Positions 32,057-41,538 of a stretch of 64,000 nt of DNA are shown in pieces. The notes under the pieces were generated by a model. It was not told the DNA's origin. It worked only from the letters and a program-made list of their open reading frames with translations, and did not search any database. The translations under genes and the position numbers were made by a program. The first letter of the stretch is position 1. Each line of letters begins with the position of its first letter. The stretch is from DASUPK01 sp963797265 (GTDB lineage: Bacteria; Actinomycetota; Thermoleophilia; Solirubrobacterales; 70-9). The stretch is from assembly GCA_963797265.1 (NCBI GenBank), contig CAWCOY010000004.1, forward strand, positions 186,001 through 250,000. Direction: 5' to 3'.

Positions 32057-33349
32057 ATGACGCCTCCCGACGACACCCCCACGGCCACGGTTGAGGAAAC
32101 GCGGCCCCTGGCTGAGATGGACACGCCGACGCCCCTCCCCCTCCCAACCCCGGTGGAGGCCTATGAGCGCTTCGAGGCGATCTTCTCCGAGGTCCAGGCG
32201 CCCTTCGCCTTCGTCGACCTCGACGCGGTCTGGGCGAACGCCGCGGACATGCTGCGGCGCTCGCGGGGCAAGCCGATTCGGATCGCCAGCAAGTCGGTCC
32301 GCTCGCGACCGGTGCTCGAGCGGCTGCTCGACCTCGATCCCGGCTTCCAGGGCATCCTCGGCTTCACCCTGCCCGAGGCGATCTGGCTCTGGGAACACGG
32401 CTTCCGTGACCTGGTCGTCGCCTACCCGACGACCGACCGTGCCTGCCTGACCCGTCTCGCACGCATCACCGCCGAGGACCCGGACGAGGCCCCCGTTGTG
32501 ATGCTCGACAGCACCGAGCACCTGGACCTGATCGAGGAGGCGGCGGGCTCGTTCGTCGCGCCCGTGCGGGTCGCGATGGACATCGATCTCTCCTGGTGGC
32601 CGCTCCGCGGCCGCCTCAAGGTCGGCCCGAAGCGCTCCCCGGTCAGGACCGCCGAGCAGGCGGTCGCCCTCGCCCAGGAGATCGACCGGCGCGAGCGCAC
32701 CAGGCTGGTAGGGCTGATGGCCTACGAGGGTCAGATCGCCGGGGTCGGCGACCACGTGCCCCGCAAGGCGATCAGCAACCTGCTGACCAGGTCGATGCAG
32801 TCCGCCTCCGCAAAGGACGTCGAGGAGCGCCGCGCCGAGATCGTCACCGCCCTCTCCGAAGTCGCGTATCTCGAGTTCGTGAACGGCGGCGGCACCGGAT
32901 CGATCGAGTTGACCGCCTCGGAGTGGGCCGTCACGGAGATCGCGGCCGGCTCGGGGTTCTTCGCGCCGATCCTCTTCGATCACTACCGCGCCTTCACGCT
33001 GCGCCCGGCGGCGATGTTCGCACTGCCCATCGTCAGGCGCCCCGGACCGGGCGTCGCGACCGCTCTGGGCGGCGGCTACCTCGCTTCCGGCGTCGGGGCG
33101 AAGGACAGAATGCCGGTGCCGTACCTGCCCGCCGGCCTGCGCCTCGATCCCTACGAGGGCGCCGGTGAGGTGCAGACGCCGCTGCGCGGCTCGGCGACCG
33201 ACCGCCTCCGGGTCGGCGACCGGGTCTATATGCGGCACGTCAAGGCGGGCGAGCTCTGCGAACGGTTCAACAAGCTCTATCTGGTCACCGGGAAGACCAT
33301 CCGCGACGAGGTCCCCACGTACCGGGGCGAAGGCAAGAGCTTCCTGTAG
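32057..33349 (+). CDS. PLP-dependent amino acid deaminase/aldolase (alanine-racemase fold, fold type III)
   Basis: 430 residues from ATG 32057, which stands alone in front of the conserved part. The N-terminal barrel has APFAFVDLDAVWANAADMLR and RIASKSVRSRPVLERLLDLD, with the PLP Lys in ASKSVR. It continues VAMDIDLSWWPLRGRLKVGP, RLVGLMAYEGQIAGVGD and EFVNGGGTGSIEL (phosphate-binding Gly run). The C-terminal beta domain includes ALGGGYLASGVGAKDRMPVP. This is the D-threonine aldolase/D-serine deaminase-like group; a dedicated substrate is not evident. Upstream tRNA-Ser is divergent. Confidence 0.85.
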   Translation: MTPPDDTPTATVEETRPLAEMDTPTPLPLPTPVEAYERFEAIFSEVQAPFAFVDLDAVWANAADMLRRSRGKPIRIASKSVRSRPVLERLLDLDPGFQGILGFTLPEAIWLWEHGFRDLVVAYPTTDRACLTRLARITAEDPDEAPVVMLDSTEHLDLIEEAAGSFVAPVRVAMDIDLSWWPLRGRLKVGPKRSPVRTAEQAVALAQEIDRRERTRLVGLMAYEGQIAGVGDHVPRKAISNLLTRSMQSASAKDVEERRAEIVTALSEVAYLEFVNGGGTGSIELTASEWAVTEIAAGSGFFAPILFDHYRAFTLRPAAMFALPIVRRPGPGVATALGGGYLASGVGAKDRMPVPYLPAGLRLDPYEGAGEVQTPLRGSATDRLRVGDRVYMRHVKAGELCERFNKLYLVTGKTIRDEVPTYRGEGKSFL

Positions 33350-33472
33350 TAATACGTCCAATACCGAAAAACGGTCTTTCCTGAGCATGGGCGTGGGTCG
33401 TACCTTCGACGGTCCCGCACGCGGGCCGGGCCGCGATCGGGGGGTATAAGGAGGGGGAAGAAGAGGAGCCGA

Positions 33473-36124
33473 TTGAACAGCGCTCGAGCCGCTGCCCGCG
33501 AGAACGCCCGTCTGGGCTGGTCTCGCTGGATTGCGGCTGACATAGAACCGGGGGGGTTTTTCGAGGGGGCGGATGTCAGCCGACGGACGACTTCGTTCGT
33601 GCTTGGGGCGATCCTGCCCTTTCTCCTGCTGCCTTTCGGGGACACCTCCGCTACGGACCCACGGGTCTTGATCGCGGCGGCGATCGCCGCGGTACTGATC
33701 GGCGTCGTGCTCGGGCTCCCCTGGGCTCGGCTCCCCGTGTGGACCGAGGCCGTCCCGCTACTCGCTTACTTCGTCGTCGTGGGACTGCTCCGGGACGCGA
33801 GCGAGGGCTCGTCGAGCATCTTCGATCCGCTGGTCGCGCTGCCCGTGGTGTGGTTCGCCATCTACGGCACGGGGCGGGAGCTGGCGGTGTCGATCGTCGC
33901 CATGGCCCTCGCGCTGACCATGCCGGTCGTGATCGGAGAGGCGCATACCGACACCGGCGACCAGTTCCTGCGCGCGGTGTTCGCGGTCGCTCTCGCCGCC
34001 GCGGTCGGGATGGCCGTCCAGCTCGTCGTGCACGCCCTTCGCAGCGCCACCCGCGAGTCGAGATCCATCCTCGAGACCTCACAGGAGGCCTTCATCTCGA
34101 TCGACGAGGACGGGCTGATCAGGGAGTGGAGTCCGCAGGCCGCCCGGCTGTTCGGCTGGGGCCGGGATGAGGTCGTGGGCCGGCCCCTCGTCCAGACGAT
34201 CATTCCCCGTCGACACAGAGACGCCCACCTGAGGGGGATCACCCGCTTCCTCTCCTCCGGGAAGGTGGAGATGATGGCGAGGCGCCTCAAGGTCGAGGGG
34301 CTGCGCCGCGACGGCACCGAGGTGCCCATCGAGCTCTCCATCTCGGCCCTGCGCGAGGGGGGCGAGTGGCACTTCCACGCCTTCGTGCGGGACATCAGCG
34401 AACGCCAGGCGACGGAGAACGCCCTCCGCGAGGCCGAGGAGCGGTTCCGCAAGGCTTTCGACGACAGCCGCGTCGGCATGGCGCTGATCTCGCTCGACGG
34501 CAGCTTCCAGCGTGTGAACAGAGCGCTTTGCGAGATCTGTGGCCGTACCGAGAACAGCCTGCTCGGCAAGCGGTTCGGCGAGATCATCTACGCCGGCGAG
34601 CGCGAGCACGAGGTCGAGGCGCTGCGTGAGGTCGCAGACGGCGAGAGCTACGGCTACCGCGGCGAGACGCGCTGCCAGCACGCGCGCGGGCATCCGATCT
34701 GGATCTCCCTGACGGTCTCTCCCGTCTACGACAGTCAGGGGATCCTGAGCTACCTGATCGCGCAGATGGAGGACATCTCCGAGCGCAAGGAGTCGGAGGA
34801 GCGGCTCACCCGACAGGCCCTCCACGACTCGCTCACCGGCCTCCCCAACCGGACGTTGTTCGCCGACCGGGTGCGGATGGCGACCACCCGCCGCGGCGCC
34901 CAGGGCTTCGCGATCATCTACCTTGACCTCGACGGCTTCAAGCTCGTCAACGACACCCTCGGACACGCGGCCGGTGACAACGTGCTGATCGAGGTCGCGC
35001 GTCGTCTCGAGCGGTTGCTGCGAGCCGGGGACACCCTGGCGCGGCTCGGCGGAGACGAGTTCGCGCTGCTCTGCGAGGGCGTCGCGGAAGGGGAGGCCAA
35101 GGCGATCGCCGACCGCGTCATCCAGGCCCTGACCCAGCCGATCCTCGTGCAGGACCGGGAGATCGTCCAGGCCGCGAGCATCGGGATCTCGCTCTACGGG
35201 CCGAGCGTGAGCGTGGACGAGCCGGACGAGATGCTCGGTGAGGCGGACATGGCCATGTACCGGGCGAAGGCCGCCGGAAAGTCCCGCTACGCACTCTTCG
35301 AGAGCTGGATGCGGGAGGGCGACACCGACCGCGCCAGTCTCGAGCGCGAGCTCCGCGACGCGCTCGTGAGGGATGAGATCGTCGTCCACTATCAGCCGGA
35401 GGTCGACCTGATCAGCGGCACGATCACCGGCGCCGAGGCGCTCGTGCGCTGGCGGCACCCGGAGCGCGGGCTGCTCGAGCCCGCCCAATTCCTGTTCGTC
35501 GCCGAGGCGAGCGACCTGATCGCGGACCTGGACGAGGTCGTGCTGCGCGAAGCCTGCCGGCAGGCCGCGATCTGGCGCGCCGAGATGCCGCAGGCCGAGC
35601 ACTTCAACGTCTCGGTGAACATCAGCGAGCGCCGCCTGGCCGACCCGGACCTGAGCGCAAAGATCGCGCAGGCGATCGCCGACGCACGACTTCCTGCCTC
35701 CTCCCTCTGCCTCGAGATCAACGAGCGGGCCGTGATGGACCGGCGCGCGGCCGCGCTCAGCGCGCTTCCCGACCTCAGGGAGCTCGGAATCCGCCTCCTG
35801 ATCGACGACTTCGGGGTCGCGATCTCATCCTTCGGCAGCCTCAAGCGCCTGCCCCGGCTCAACGCGATCAAGATCGACGCCTCGTTCATCGCCGGACTGG
35901 GCCGCTCCCCGGAGGACTCGGCCGGGGTGGCGGCGATCATCGGCCTCGCCCACGGGCTCAAGCTGACCGCGACCGCGGAGGGAATCGAGCGGGACGAGCA
36001 GCTGCGCGAGCTCCAGGCACTCCACTGCGACCGGGGGCAGGGCTACTACTTCGCGCGTCCGCAGGCCCCTGAGGCCCTGGCCGAGGTGCTCAAGTCGGCG
36101 CGGCTTGGAGAGCTGATCTCGTAG
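33473..36124 (+). CDS. Membrane PAS-PAS-GGDEF-EAL cyclic-di-GMP protein
   Basis: 883 residues from TTG 33473 (AGAGGAG 4 bases upstream). Five or more membrane helices fill about 40-185. They are followed by PAS 1 (about 195-310, SRSILETSQEAFISIDEDGL) and PAS 2 with PAC (about 322-440). The GGDEF domain (about 450-610) has RLGGDEFALL intact. The EAL domain (about 625-875) has AEALVRWRHP, NVSVNISERRL, LEINERA, LIDDFGVAISSFGSL, IKIDASFI, ATAEGIE and CDRGQGYYF, so the metal-binding residues look preserved. It may both make and break c-di-GMP. It ends in a hairpin shared with the convergent oxidase gene. Confidence 0.9.
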   Translation: MNSARAAARENARLGWSRWIAADIEPGGFFEGADVSRRTTSFVLGAILPFLLLPFGDTSATDPRVLIAAAIAAVLIGVVLGLPWARLPVWTEAVPLLAYFVVVGLLRDASEGSSSIFDPLVALPVVWFAIYGTGRELAVSIVAMALALTMPVVIGEAHTDTGDQFLRAVFAVALAAAVGMAVQLVVHALRSATRESRSILETSQEAFISIDEDGLIREWSPQAARLFGWGRDEVVGRPLVQTIIPRRHRDAHLRGITRFLSSGKVEMMARRLKVEGLRRDGTEVPIELSISALREGGEWHFHAFVRDISERQATENALREAEERFRKAFDDSRVGMALISLDGSFQRVNRALCEICGRTENSLLGKRFGEIIYAGEREHEVEALREVADGESYGYRGETRCQHARGHPIWISLTVSPVYDSQGILSYLIAQMEDISERKESEERLTRQALHDSLTGLPNRTLFADRVRMATTRRGAQGFAIIYLDLDGFKLVNDTLGHAAGDNVLIEVARRLERLLRAGDTLARLGGDEFALLCEGVAEGEAKAIADRVIQALTQPILVQDREIVQAASIGISLYGPSVSVDEPDEMLGEADMAMYRAKAAGKSRYALFESWMREGDTDRASLERELRDALVRDEIVVHYQPEVDLISGTITGAEALVRWRHPERGLLEPAQFLFVAEASDLIADLDEVVLREACRQAAIWRAEMPQAEHFNVSVNISERRLADPDLSAKIAQAIADARLPASSLCLEINERAVMDRRAAALSALPDLRELGIRLLIDDFGVAISSFGSLKRLPRLNAIKIDASFIAGLGRSPEDSAGVAAIIGLAHGLKLTATAEGIERDEQLRELQALHCDRGQGYYFARPQAPEALAEVLKSARLGELIS

Positions 36125-36140
36125 CGGCCGCCAGGCCGCT

Positions 36141-36180
36141 CCACATTGAGCGAGGGGCGAAGCCCCGAGCGGTTATGTGG
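36141..36180. terminator. Long inverted repeat between convergent genes
   Basis: CCACAT at 36141 pairs with ATGTGG at 36175, and an inner GGGGC-GAA-GCCCC hairpin lies at 36154-36166. The structure spans the end of the plus-strand gene and the stop codon of the minus-strand gene. No T run follows, so it is more likely a transcription-blocking or mRNA-protecting hairpin than a classic intrinsic terminator. Confidence 0.5.
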
Positions 36181-37507
36181 GGCGGCCGCCTGCGGCCGCG
36201 ACCTGACGTATCGGGGGACCGAGGACCCGGTCCAGGTACTGGTTGCGGAAGCTCCCCTCCGGGTCGAGATGGGCCCTCGCCGCGAGGAAATCGTCCCAGC
36301 GCGGATAGCGCTCGGCCAGCGTCGCCGCGGTCTGGAAGTGGCGCTTGCCCCAATGCGGCCGGCCGCCGTAGGAGTCCATGATCGACTCGACCGACCGGAA
36401 GTAGCTCTCCCAGGCCATCCCCTGGTACTGGTGGACCGCGATGTAGCAGGTGTCCCGATCGTGGGCCGGGCTGAGCATCGAGTCGTCGCCGGCCACGAAT
36501 CGCGCCTCGATCGGGAACCCGACGGGCGGGTCGGCCCGCTCGGCCGCCGCGAGCACCCGCGGGATCGCCTCGGCCGCGTGCCGGCGCGGGATCGCGTACT
36601 CCATCTCGGTGAAACGCACCATTCGCCGGCTTGCGAAGACGCGGTAGCTGCGGTCCATCTTCACGCTCTTCGCCAGCTGCGAGGAGACGAGCCGCGCCAG
36701 CCTCGGGATCTGGGAGGGGAACCGGCGGCCCGCGCGCACGATCGCCCCCATCACCCAGTTCTCGAGGATCACCTCCTGGCCGAAGTCGATCGCGGGATGC
36801 CGCGGATCGGGCGGCTCGTCGGTGCGCTCGCTCTGGCGGAGTAGGGCCACGTCGGTATGGGGGAAGACGTAGAACTCGAAGTGATCCGAGCCGTCGGCGA
36901 GGTCCTGGAGCCGCTCGAGCGTCTCGCTCAGAGGCAGCGGCGAGTCGGTGCGGCGGACCGAGAAGGCTGGCACGGCCCGGAGTGTCACCGTGGCGATCAC
37001 GCCAAGCGCTCCCAGCCCCACCCGCACGGCTGGCAGCAGCTCGGGCTCCGAGGTCGAGGAGACGCCGAGCAGAGTACCGTCGGGAAGCACCAGCTCCATC
37101 GCCTCGATCTGCGAGGAGAGGTTCCGAAAGCGGGACCCGGTCCCGTGGGTGCCGGTGGCGATCGCGCCTGAGACGGTCTGCTTGTCGATGTCGCCGAGGT
37201 TCTCGAGCGCCATACCGTGTCCCCAGACCAGCTCGCTGAGCTCGCGCAGCCCGATGCCGGCTTCGACCTTGACCAGGCCGGCGTCGCGCTGGACCTCCAG
37301 CACGCGTGTGAGCCCGCCCATCTCGATCAGCACTCCTCCGGTGCAGGCCGCGTCCGTGAACGAGTGGCCCGAGCCGACGGCGCGCACGGTCAGCCCCTGG
37401 TCGCCGGCGCGCTTCACCGCCTCGATCAGGTCGCCGCGGTCGCGCGGCCGCTCGATCCGCGCCGCGACGCAGCGCTGGTCCCCCGTCCAGTTCCGCCATT
37501 CGGGCAT
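36173..37507 (-). CDS. FAD-linked aldonolactone/alditol oxidase (D-arabinono-1,4-lactone oxidase family)
   Basis: 444 residues. N-terminal VAO-type FAD domain with VRAVGSGHSFTDAACTGGVL (the His of GSGHS carries covalent FAD in alditol oxidases), LSELVWGHGMALENLGDIDK and TVSGAIATGTHGTGSRF. The C-terminal ALO domain has VRFTEMEYAIPRRHAAEAIP and YGGRPHWGKRHFQTAATLAE, the conserved end of the family. It oxidises sugar lactones or alditols with O2; the exact substrate is open. ATG 37507. Confidence 0.88.
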   Translation of the reverse strand: MPEWRNWTGDQRCVAARIERPRDRGDLIEAVKRAGDQGLTVRAVGSGHSFTDAACTGGVLIEMGGLTRVLEVQRDAGLVKVEAGIGLRELSELVWGHGMALENLGDIDKQTVSGAIATGTHGTGSRFRNLSSQIEAMELVLPDGTLLGVSSTSEPELLPAVRVGLGALGVIATVTLRAVPAFSVRRTDSPLPLSETLERLQDLADGSDHFEFYVFPHTDVALLRQSERTDEPPDPRHPAIDFGQEVILENWVMGAIVRAGRRFPSQIPRLARLVSSQLAKSVKMDRSYRVFASRRMVRFTEMEYAIPRRHAAEAIPRVLAAAERADPPVGFPIEARFVAGDDSMLSPAHDRDTCYIAVHQYQGMAWESYFRSVESIMDSYGGRPHWGKRHFQTAATLAERYPRWDDFLAARAHLDPEGSFRNQYLDRVLGPPIRQVAAAGGRPT

Positions 37508-37548
37508 GGCTGGAGGCTAGTTAGCGGTGGCCGTGGGAGGATGCGGAG

Positions 37549-38058
37549 GTGGGGAGAGTGCCGTCGTACGACCCGCTGACGCCGAAGGGCCCCTGGCTGA
37601 GCGCGCTCTCGTGGGCCGCGCGGCAGCGGCCGGTGACGTGGTTCCTGGTCAACGTCGGCAACAAGATCGACCCCCACCTGATGCGAGCCACCGGTGGCCG
37701 GGTGAAGAGCACCATCAACGCCCCGACGGTTCTGCTCACTCACACCGGCGCGCGAAGCGGTCAGAAGCGCAGCACCCCGCTCGCCTACTTCACCGACTCA
37801 GACGACGTGGTGCTGATCGCCTCGCGGGGCGGTGCCATCCACCATCCCGCCTGGTACCACAACGTCGTAGCGAATCCCGAGATCGAGCTCTGGGCCAAGG
37901 GCGGCGGCGGCCGCTACCTGGCCAGGGAGGCGGAGGACGCCGAGCGACAGCGGCTCTGGGACCTCGCCACCGGCTTTTACCCAGGCTTCGCCCGCTATCA
38001 GGAGCGGGCCGGCGACCGCCGCATCCCGGTGATCGTCTGCACCCCGCGGGAGCAGTGA
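37549..38058 (+). CDS. Deazaflavin (F420)-dependent nitroreductase family protein (DDN)
   Basis: 169 residues, split-barrel fold. Recognisable DDN pattern: PTVLLTHTGARSGQKRSTPL, VLIASRGGAIHHPAWYHNVV, ANPEIELWAKGGGG, ARYQERAGDRRIPVIV. These enzymes reduce quinones or other substrates with F420H2. GTG 37549 (or GTG 37558) with GGAGG upstream. The gene implies the host makes F420, in line with an actinobacterium. Confidence 0.88.
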   Translation: MGRVPSYDPLTPKGPWLSALSWAARQRPVTWFLVNVGNKIDPHLMRATGGRVKSTINAPTVLLTHTGARSGQKRSTPLAYFTDSDDVVLIASRGGAIHHPAWYHNVVANPEIELWAKGGGGRYLAREAEDAERQRLWDLATGFYPGFARYQERAGDRRIPVIVCTPREQ

Positions 38059-38086
38059 TCCGGCTCTAGCCTTCGATTACACAACC

Positions 38087-38176
38087 GGAGGGGTGGCAGA
38101 GTCTGGTTGATTGCGGCAGCCTTGAAAGCTGTTAGGGGCCTTCGGTCCCTCGGGGGTTCGAATCCCTCCCCCTCCG
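38087..38176 (+). tRNA. tRNA-Ser (anticodon TGA)
   Basis: 90 nucleotides, class II. Acceptor stem GGAGGGG/CCCCTCC, discriminator G, anticodon loop CTTGAAA giving TGA (reads TCA and other TCN codons), long variable arm GGGGCCTTCGGTCCC, T loop TTCGAAT. CCA not encoded. Confidence 0.96.
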
Positions 38177-38211
38177 CCTGTTGATCCGGCCGCGGTGTTT
38201 GTGGCGGCCGC

Positions 38212-39435
38212 TTATCTGAGCTTGACCCCGGTGAGGTCGATCGTCCCGATCAGATCGCCCGCCGCGAAGTCGTTGCTGGGGTCGCCCGACTCGTTCGGGA
38301 AGGTCTGGTTGAGGAGGGGTGCCGCGAGGTCCGCGAGCCTGACCTCGGCGCCGGTGACGCCAAGTGTCTTTGTGCTGGGATCGACCGTGCGCGTCCCGGT
38401 CGAGAAGTCGATCGTGGCGAGCGGCGCGCGGGGCAGGGTCGTGCCGTCAGGCAAGGTCGGGATCGATCTCATCGAGTTGAGATCGAAGGCCACGCTCAGG
38501 TCCACACTCCGGAGCTGACTGCCAACTGGAGGCCCACTCGAGCAACCGGACGGGTTCAGCAGGCTGCTGTTCTTCGTGATCGTCTGACCGCCGCCCGTGA
38601 TCACCTCGCCGGCGCTGAAGTCGGGCGCGGCGTTCCCACCCGTCACCGGGAACGTATAGGTCGTCCCGACCAGATCGGCAGTCGCCGGTGAAATCGGCGC
38701 AACGCCCGCGGGGCTTCCGGTTGGCAGCGGATCGATGCAGTGGGGCGTGAGCTTCGAGAAAAGGGTTCCCGACGACTGGATGCTGGTGGTCAGGACAAGG
38801 TCCCCCGTCCCCGGGACCACCTCGACCGAGCGGGGATCGGTGACGATCGAGACGATCGTGCCGAGTGCCTGACCGCCCTTGACCTTGCGGGGTGCCGACT
38901 TCTTCGCGCCCTTGCGCTTCTTCTTCGGCGAGAAGGCCTGGTTGAGCGCCTTGGCGCCTCGCCCGGCGATCGTCGCGCCGACGTTGGAGATGGTCGCGCC
39001 CCAGCCGGTACGCGCCACCGCTGCACCCGAGAGCTTCCCGAAGTTGGCCACGAACTGCTTGTTGACCTTTGCGGTGATGCTTCCCTGGCCGCCGTTGGCG
39101 CCCAGCGTGAGAGTTGTGATCTTCACCTGCGTCTTTCTTCTCCCGCGCTTCGCCTTGAAACCGCCGATGACCTGCACCGTCCCGGAACCGTCGACCGGGT
39201 CGACGGCACCACCGGTGATCGGCAGCGTGATGCTCTTGGGCTTGAGCTTCAGCCCGCGCGACTTCTTCAGCTTGATGACGACGGAGCCACCCTTGAGCTC
39301 GTCCTGCCCAGCCATCGCAGTCCCCGAAAGGGCGAACAGGGCCGCCACGAGTGCAACCACGGCCGCAACCAGCCCGTAGCGCGCCTGCCCGCGCTTGTCC
39401 CTCAAGCTCGCCATCCGTGCGAAGAAGCTACTCAA
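38212..39435 (-). CDS. Secreted HtaA-like beta-repeat protein
   Basis: 407 residues. Signal peptide about 20-42 (YGLVAAVVALVAALFALSGT, then AMA). The mature part has PITGGAVDPVDGSGTVQVIG followed by GGFKAKRGRRKTQVKI, matching the opening of HtaA-type domains, and a second set near 255-400 (TYTFPVTGGNAAPDFSAGEV, ITGGGQTI). A Lys-rich block (PKKKRKGAKKSAPRKVKGG) sits between them. Surface or extracellular protein; heme binding, known for some HtaA proteins, cannot be claimed here. Start ATG 39435 or 39414. Confidence 0.62.
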   Translation of the reverse strand: MSSFFARMASLRDKRGQARYGLVAAVVALVAALFALSGTAMAGQDELKGGSVVIKLKKSRGLKLKPKSITLPITGGAVDPVDGSGTVQVIGGFKAKRGRRKTQVKITTLTLGANGGQGSITAKVNKQFVANFGKLSGAAVARTGWGATISNVGATIAGRGAKALNQAFSPKKKRKGAKKSAPRKVKGGQALGTIVSIVTDPRSVEVVPGTGDLVLTTSIQSSGTLFSKLTPHCIDPLPTGSPAGVAPISPATADLVGTTYTFPVTGGNAAPDFSAGEVITGGGQTITKNSSLLNPSGCSSGPPVGSQLRSVDLSVAFDLNSMRSIPTLPDGTTLPRAPLATIDFSTGTRTVDPSTKTLGVTGAEVRLADLAAPLLNQTFPNESGDPSNDFAAGDLIGTIDLTGVKLR

Positions 39436-39468
39436 CCCTCAAAGGATTTGCGCCACCTGCCGATAAAT

Positions 39469-41538
39469 GTGTACTCGTCGTCCGAATCGACTCTCCTTTT
39501 GCCTGCGTTGCTTCAAAAACCACGCTCGGTCTCCCACGTCTTCGGCCTGATCCTGGCCGGCGCCATGGTGGCCGGACTGCTGGTGGTCATCGCCCACAGC
39601 ACCGCCGGCTTCGGGTCGAGCCACAGCTACTTCATCGAGGAGTGGGTCTACGACTTCGTCACCCTGGGCGCCGCCGTGGGAACCCTCTGGCGCGCGGCCG
39701 TGCGCAAGCAGGAACGGCTGCCCTGGGCCCTGCTCGGCTTTGGTCTGCTTGGCTGGGCCGCCGGGGACCTCTATTGGACCATTTTCCTCCGGGATCTGGC
39801 GGAGCCGCCTTTCCCGTCTGCGTCGGACGCGCTCTACCTCGTGGGCTATGCACTGATCCTCGCCGGGATCCTCGCCTACGTGCGCTCGAGGGTGGGCCGG
39901 ATGACCGCGCTCGTCTGGACGGACGTGGCGATGGGGGCGCTCTGCGTGACCGCGATCGGCTCCAGCGTGCTGATGGACTACGTCCTCGCCAACACGACCG
40001 GTACCCCTGCCGAGATCGCGGTCGCGGTCGCCTATCCGGCCCTCGACCTCATCATCCTGGCGGTGGCGGCGGGCTCCGTGGCGCTGACGGGATGGCGCCC
40101 GGGACGCGGCCTGGCGTTGGTCGCCTTCGGGGTCGCATGCGCGGCACTGGGGGACGGCGTCTACACCTACCAGTCACTGGCCGGCACCTACACATCCGGC
40201 GCCTGGAACAACTTCCTCTGGCCCCTCGCCACCGTCCTGATCGCTGCGGGCGCGATGCAGCCTTCGCCCCGCCGTCGGGAGACGGCTCCCGCGGAGGGCT
40301 GGCGGGCCTTCGCCTCGCCCACCATCTTCGCCCTCGGAGTGCTGGCCCTCCTGATGCTCGAGCGGCAGGACATGAACGAGCCGGTGGTGGCCGTCCTCAC
40401 CTTCGCCACCCTCGTCGCCGTGGTCGTGAGGCTCGTCCTGACCTTCGCCCAGAACCACCGCCTGGTAGTCGAGCTGGAGACCGATTCCCTCACGGGGCTC
40501 TTCAACCGCGGCAAGCTCATCTATGACCTCGATCGCCTGCTGGACTCCGAGGAGCCGACCCCGCGGCTGCTCACCATCCTCGACCTGGACGGGTTCAAGG
40601 CCTACAACGACGCCTTCGGTCACCCGGCGGGTGACGCCCTGCTGGTCAGGCTCGGCCATCAGCTCGCGGGTGCCGTCGGTGAGAGCGGTCGCGCGTACCG
40701 GATGGGTGGCGACGAGTTCGCCATGCTGATTCCCGGCGACGCGTCCGCAGCGGCGGAGGCCGTGGAGGCCGGCGTCGCGGCCCTCAGCGAGCATGGCGAG
40801 GGCTTCAGGGTCACCTGCTCGTCCGGCTCCGCCGAACTGCCGCGGGAGGCCGTTGACCGCTCGACGGCCCTGCAGCTGGCCGACCAGAGGATGTACGGCC
40901 AGAAGGACTCGCGGCGGCCATCCGCCGCGGGCGAGGTCGAGGCCGTCCTGATCCGCGTTCTCAACCAGCGGGCGCCCGAGCTCGGCGACCACGGCAATGC
41001 GGTGAGGACCTTGGCGGTGGCGATCGGGCGGGACATGGGCCTTCCCGACGGCGAGCTCGCCGCCCTCAGCCGCGCCTCGGAGCTGCACGACATCGGCAAG
41101 ATCGCGATCCCGGACGCGATCCTCAACAAGCGAACCCCGCTCAATGACGAGGAGTGGGAGTTCATCCAGCAGCACACGATCCTCGGCGAGCGGATCGTCG
41201 CGGCCGCCCCATCGCTCGCCCCGGTCGGGAGGCTGATCCGAGCCTCGCATGAGCGCTGGGACGGGGTGGGGTATCCGGACGGGCGCTCGGGCGAGGAGAT
41301 CCCGCTCGCGGCTCGAATCATCTTCGCCTGCGACGCCTACGACGCGATCACTACGGAGCGGCCCTATTCGCCCGGCCGCGGTCCCGAGACCGCGCTCGAG
41401 GAGCTTCGCCGAAATGCGGGCAGCCAGTTCGACCCCGAGGTCGTCGCCTCGCTCGAGCGAGTGCTGCGGGGAGCGCCCGCCGAGCAGCTCGCTGTCGCTC
41501 AGCCGGTCGGGTCCCGCTCGGCGACCAGCAGCGTCTGA
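39469..41538 (+). CDS. Membrane GGDEF and HD-GYP cyclic-di-GMP protein
   Basis: About 689 residues taking GTG 39469; the frame is open far upstream, but that part is antisense to the secreted-protein gene. Eight or so membrane helices fill about 25-310. The GGDEF domain (about 335-480) has TDSLTGLFNRGKLIYDLDRL and RMGGDEFAMLIPG. The HD-GYP domain (about 490-680) has ASELHDIGKIAIPDAILNKR, HTILGERIVAAAPSLAP, ASHERWDGVGYPDG and DAYDAITTERPYSPG, so the HD and GYP metal residues are in place. It could synthesise and degrade c-di-GMP. The end overlaps the convergent thioesterase gene by 40 bases. Confidence 0.85.
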   Translation: MYSSSESTLLLPALLQKPRSVSHVFGLILAGAMVAGLLVVIAHSTAGFGSSHSYFIEEWVYDFVTLGAAVGTLWRAAVRKQERLPWALLGFGLLGWAAGDLYWTIFLRDLAEPPFPSASDALYLVGYALILAGILAYVRSRVGRMTALVWTDVAMGALCVTAIGSSVLMDYVLANTTGTPAEIAVAVAYPALDLIILAVAAGSVALTGWRPGRGLALVAFGVACAALGDGVYTYQSLAGTYTSGAWNNFLWPLATVLIAAGAMQPSPRRRETAPAEGWRAFASPTIFALGVLALLMLERQDMNEPVVAVLTFATLVAVVVRLVLTFAQNHRLVVELETDSLTGLFNRGKLIYDLDRLLDSEEPTPRLLTILDLDGFKAYNDAFGHPAGDALLVRLGHQLAGAVGESGRAYRMGGDEFAMLIPGDASAAAEAVEAGVAALSEHGEGFRVTCSSGSAELPREAVDRSTALQLADQRMYGQKDSRRPSAAGEVEAVLIRVLNQRAPELGDHGNAVRTLAVAIGRDMGLPDGELAALSRASELHDIGKIAIPDAILNKRTPLNDEEWEFIQQHTILGERIVAAAPSLAPVGRLIRASHERWDGVGYPDGRSGEEIPLAARIIFACDAYDAITTERPYSPGRGPETALEELRRNAGSQFDPEVVASLERVLRGAPAEQLAVAQPVGSRSATSSV

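Noticed and set aside
38740..39468. Long N-terminal extension of the GGDEF/HD-GYP protein
   Set aside because: The open frame is antisense to the secreted HtaA-like gene and its translation looks non-natural (Arg/Gly/Ala-rich), so the start was placed near 39469.
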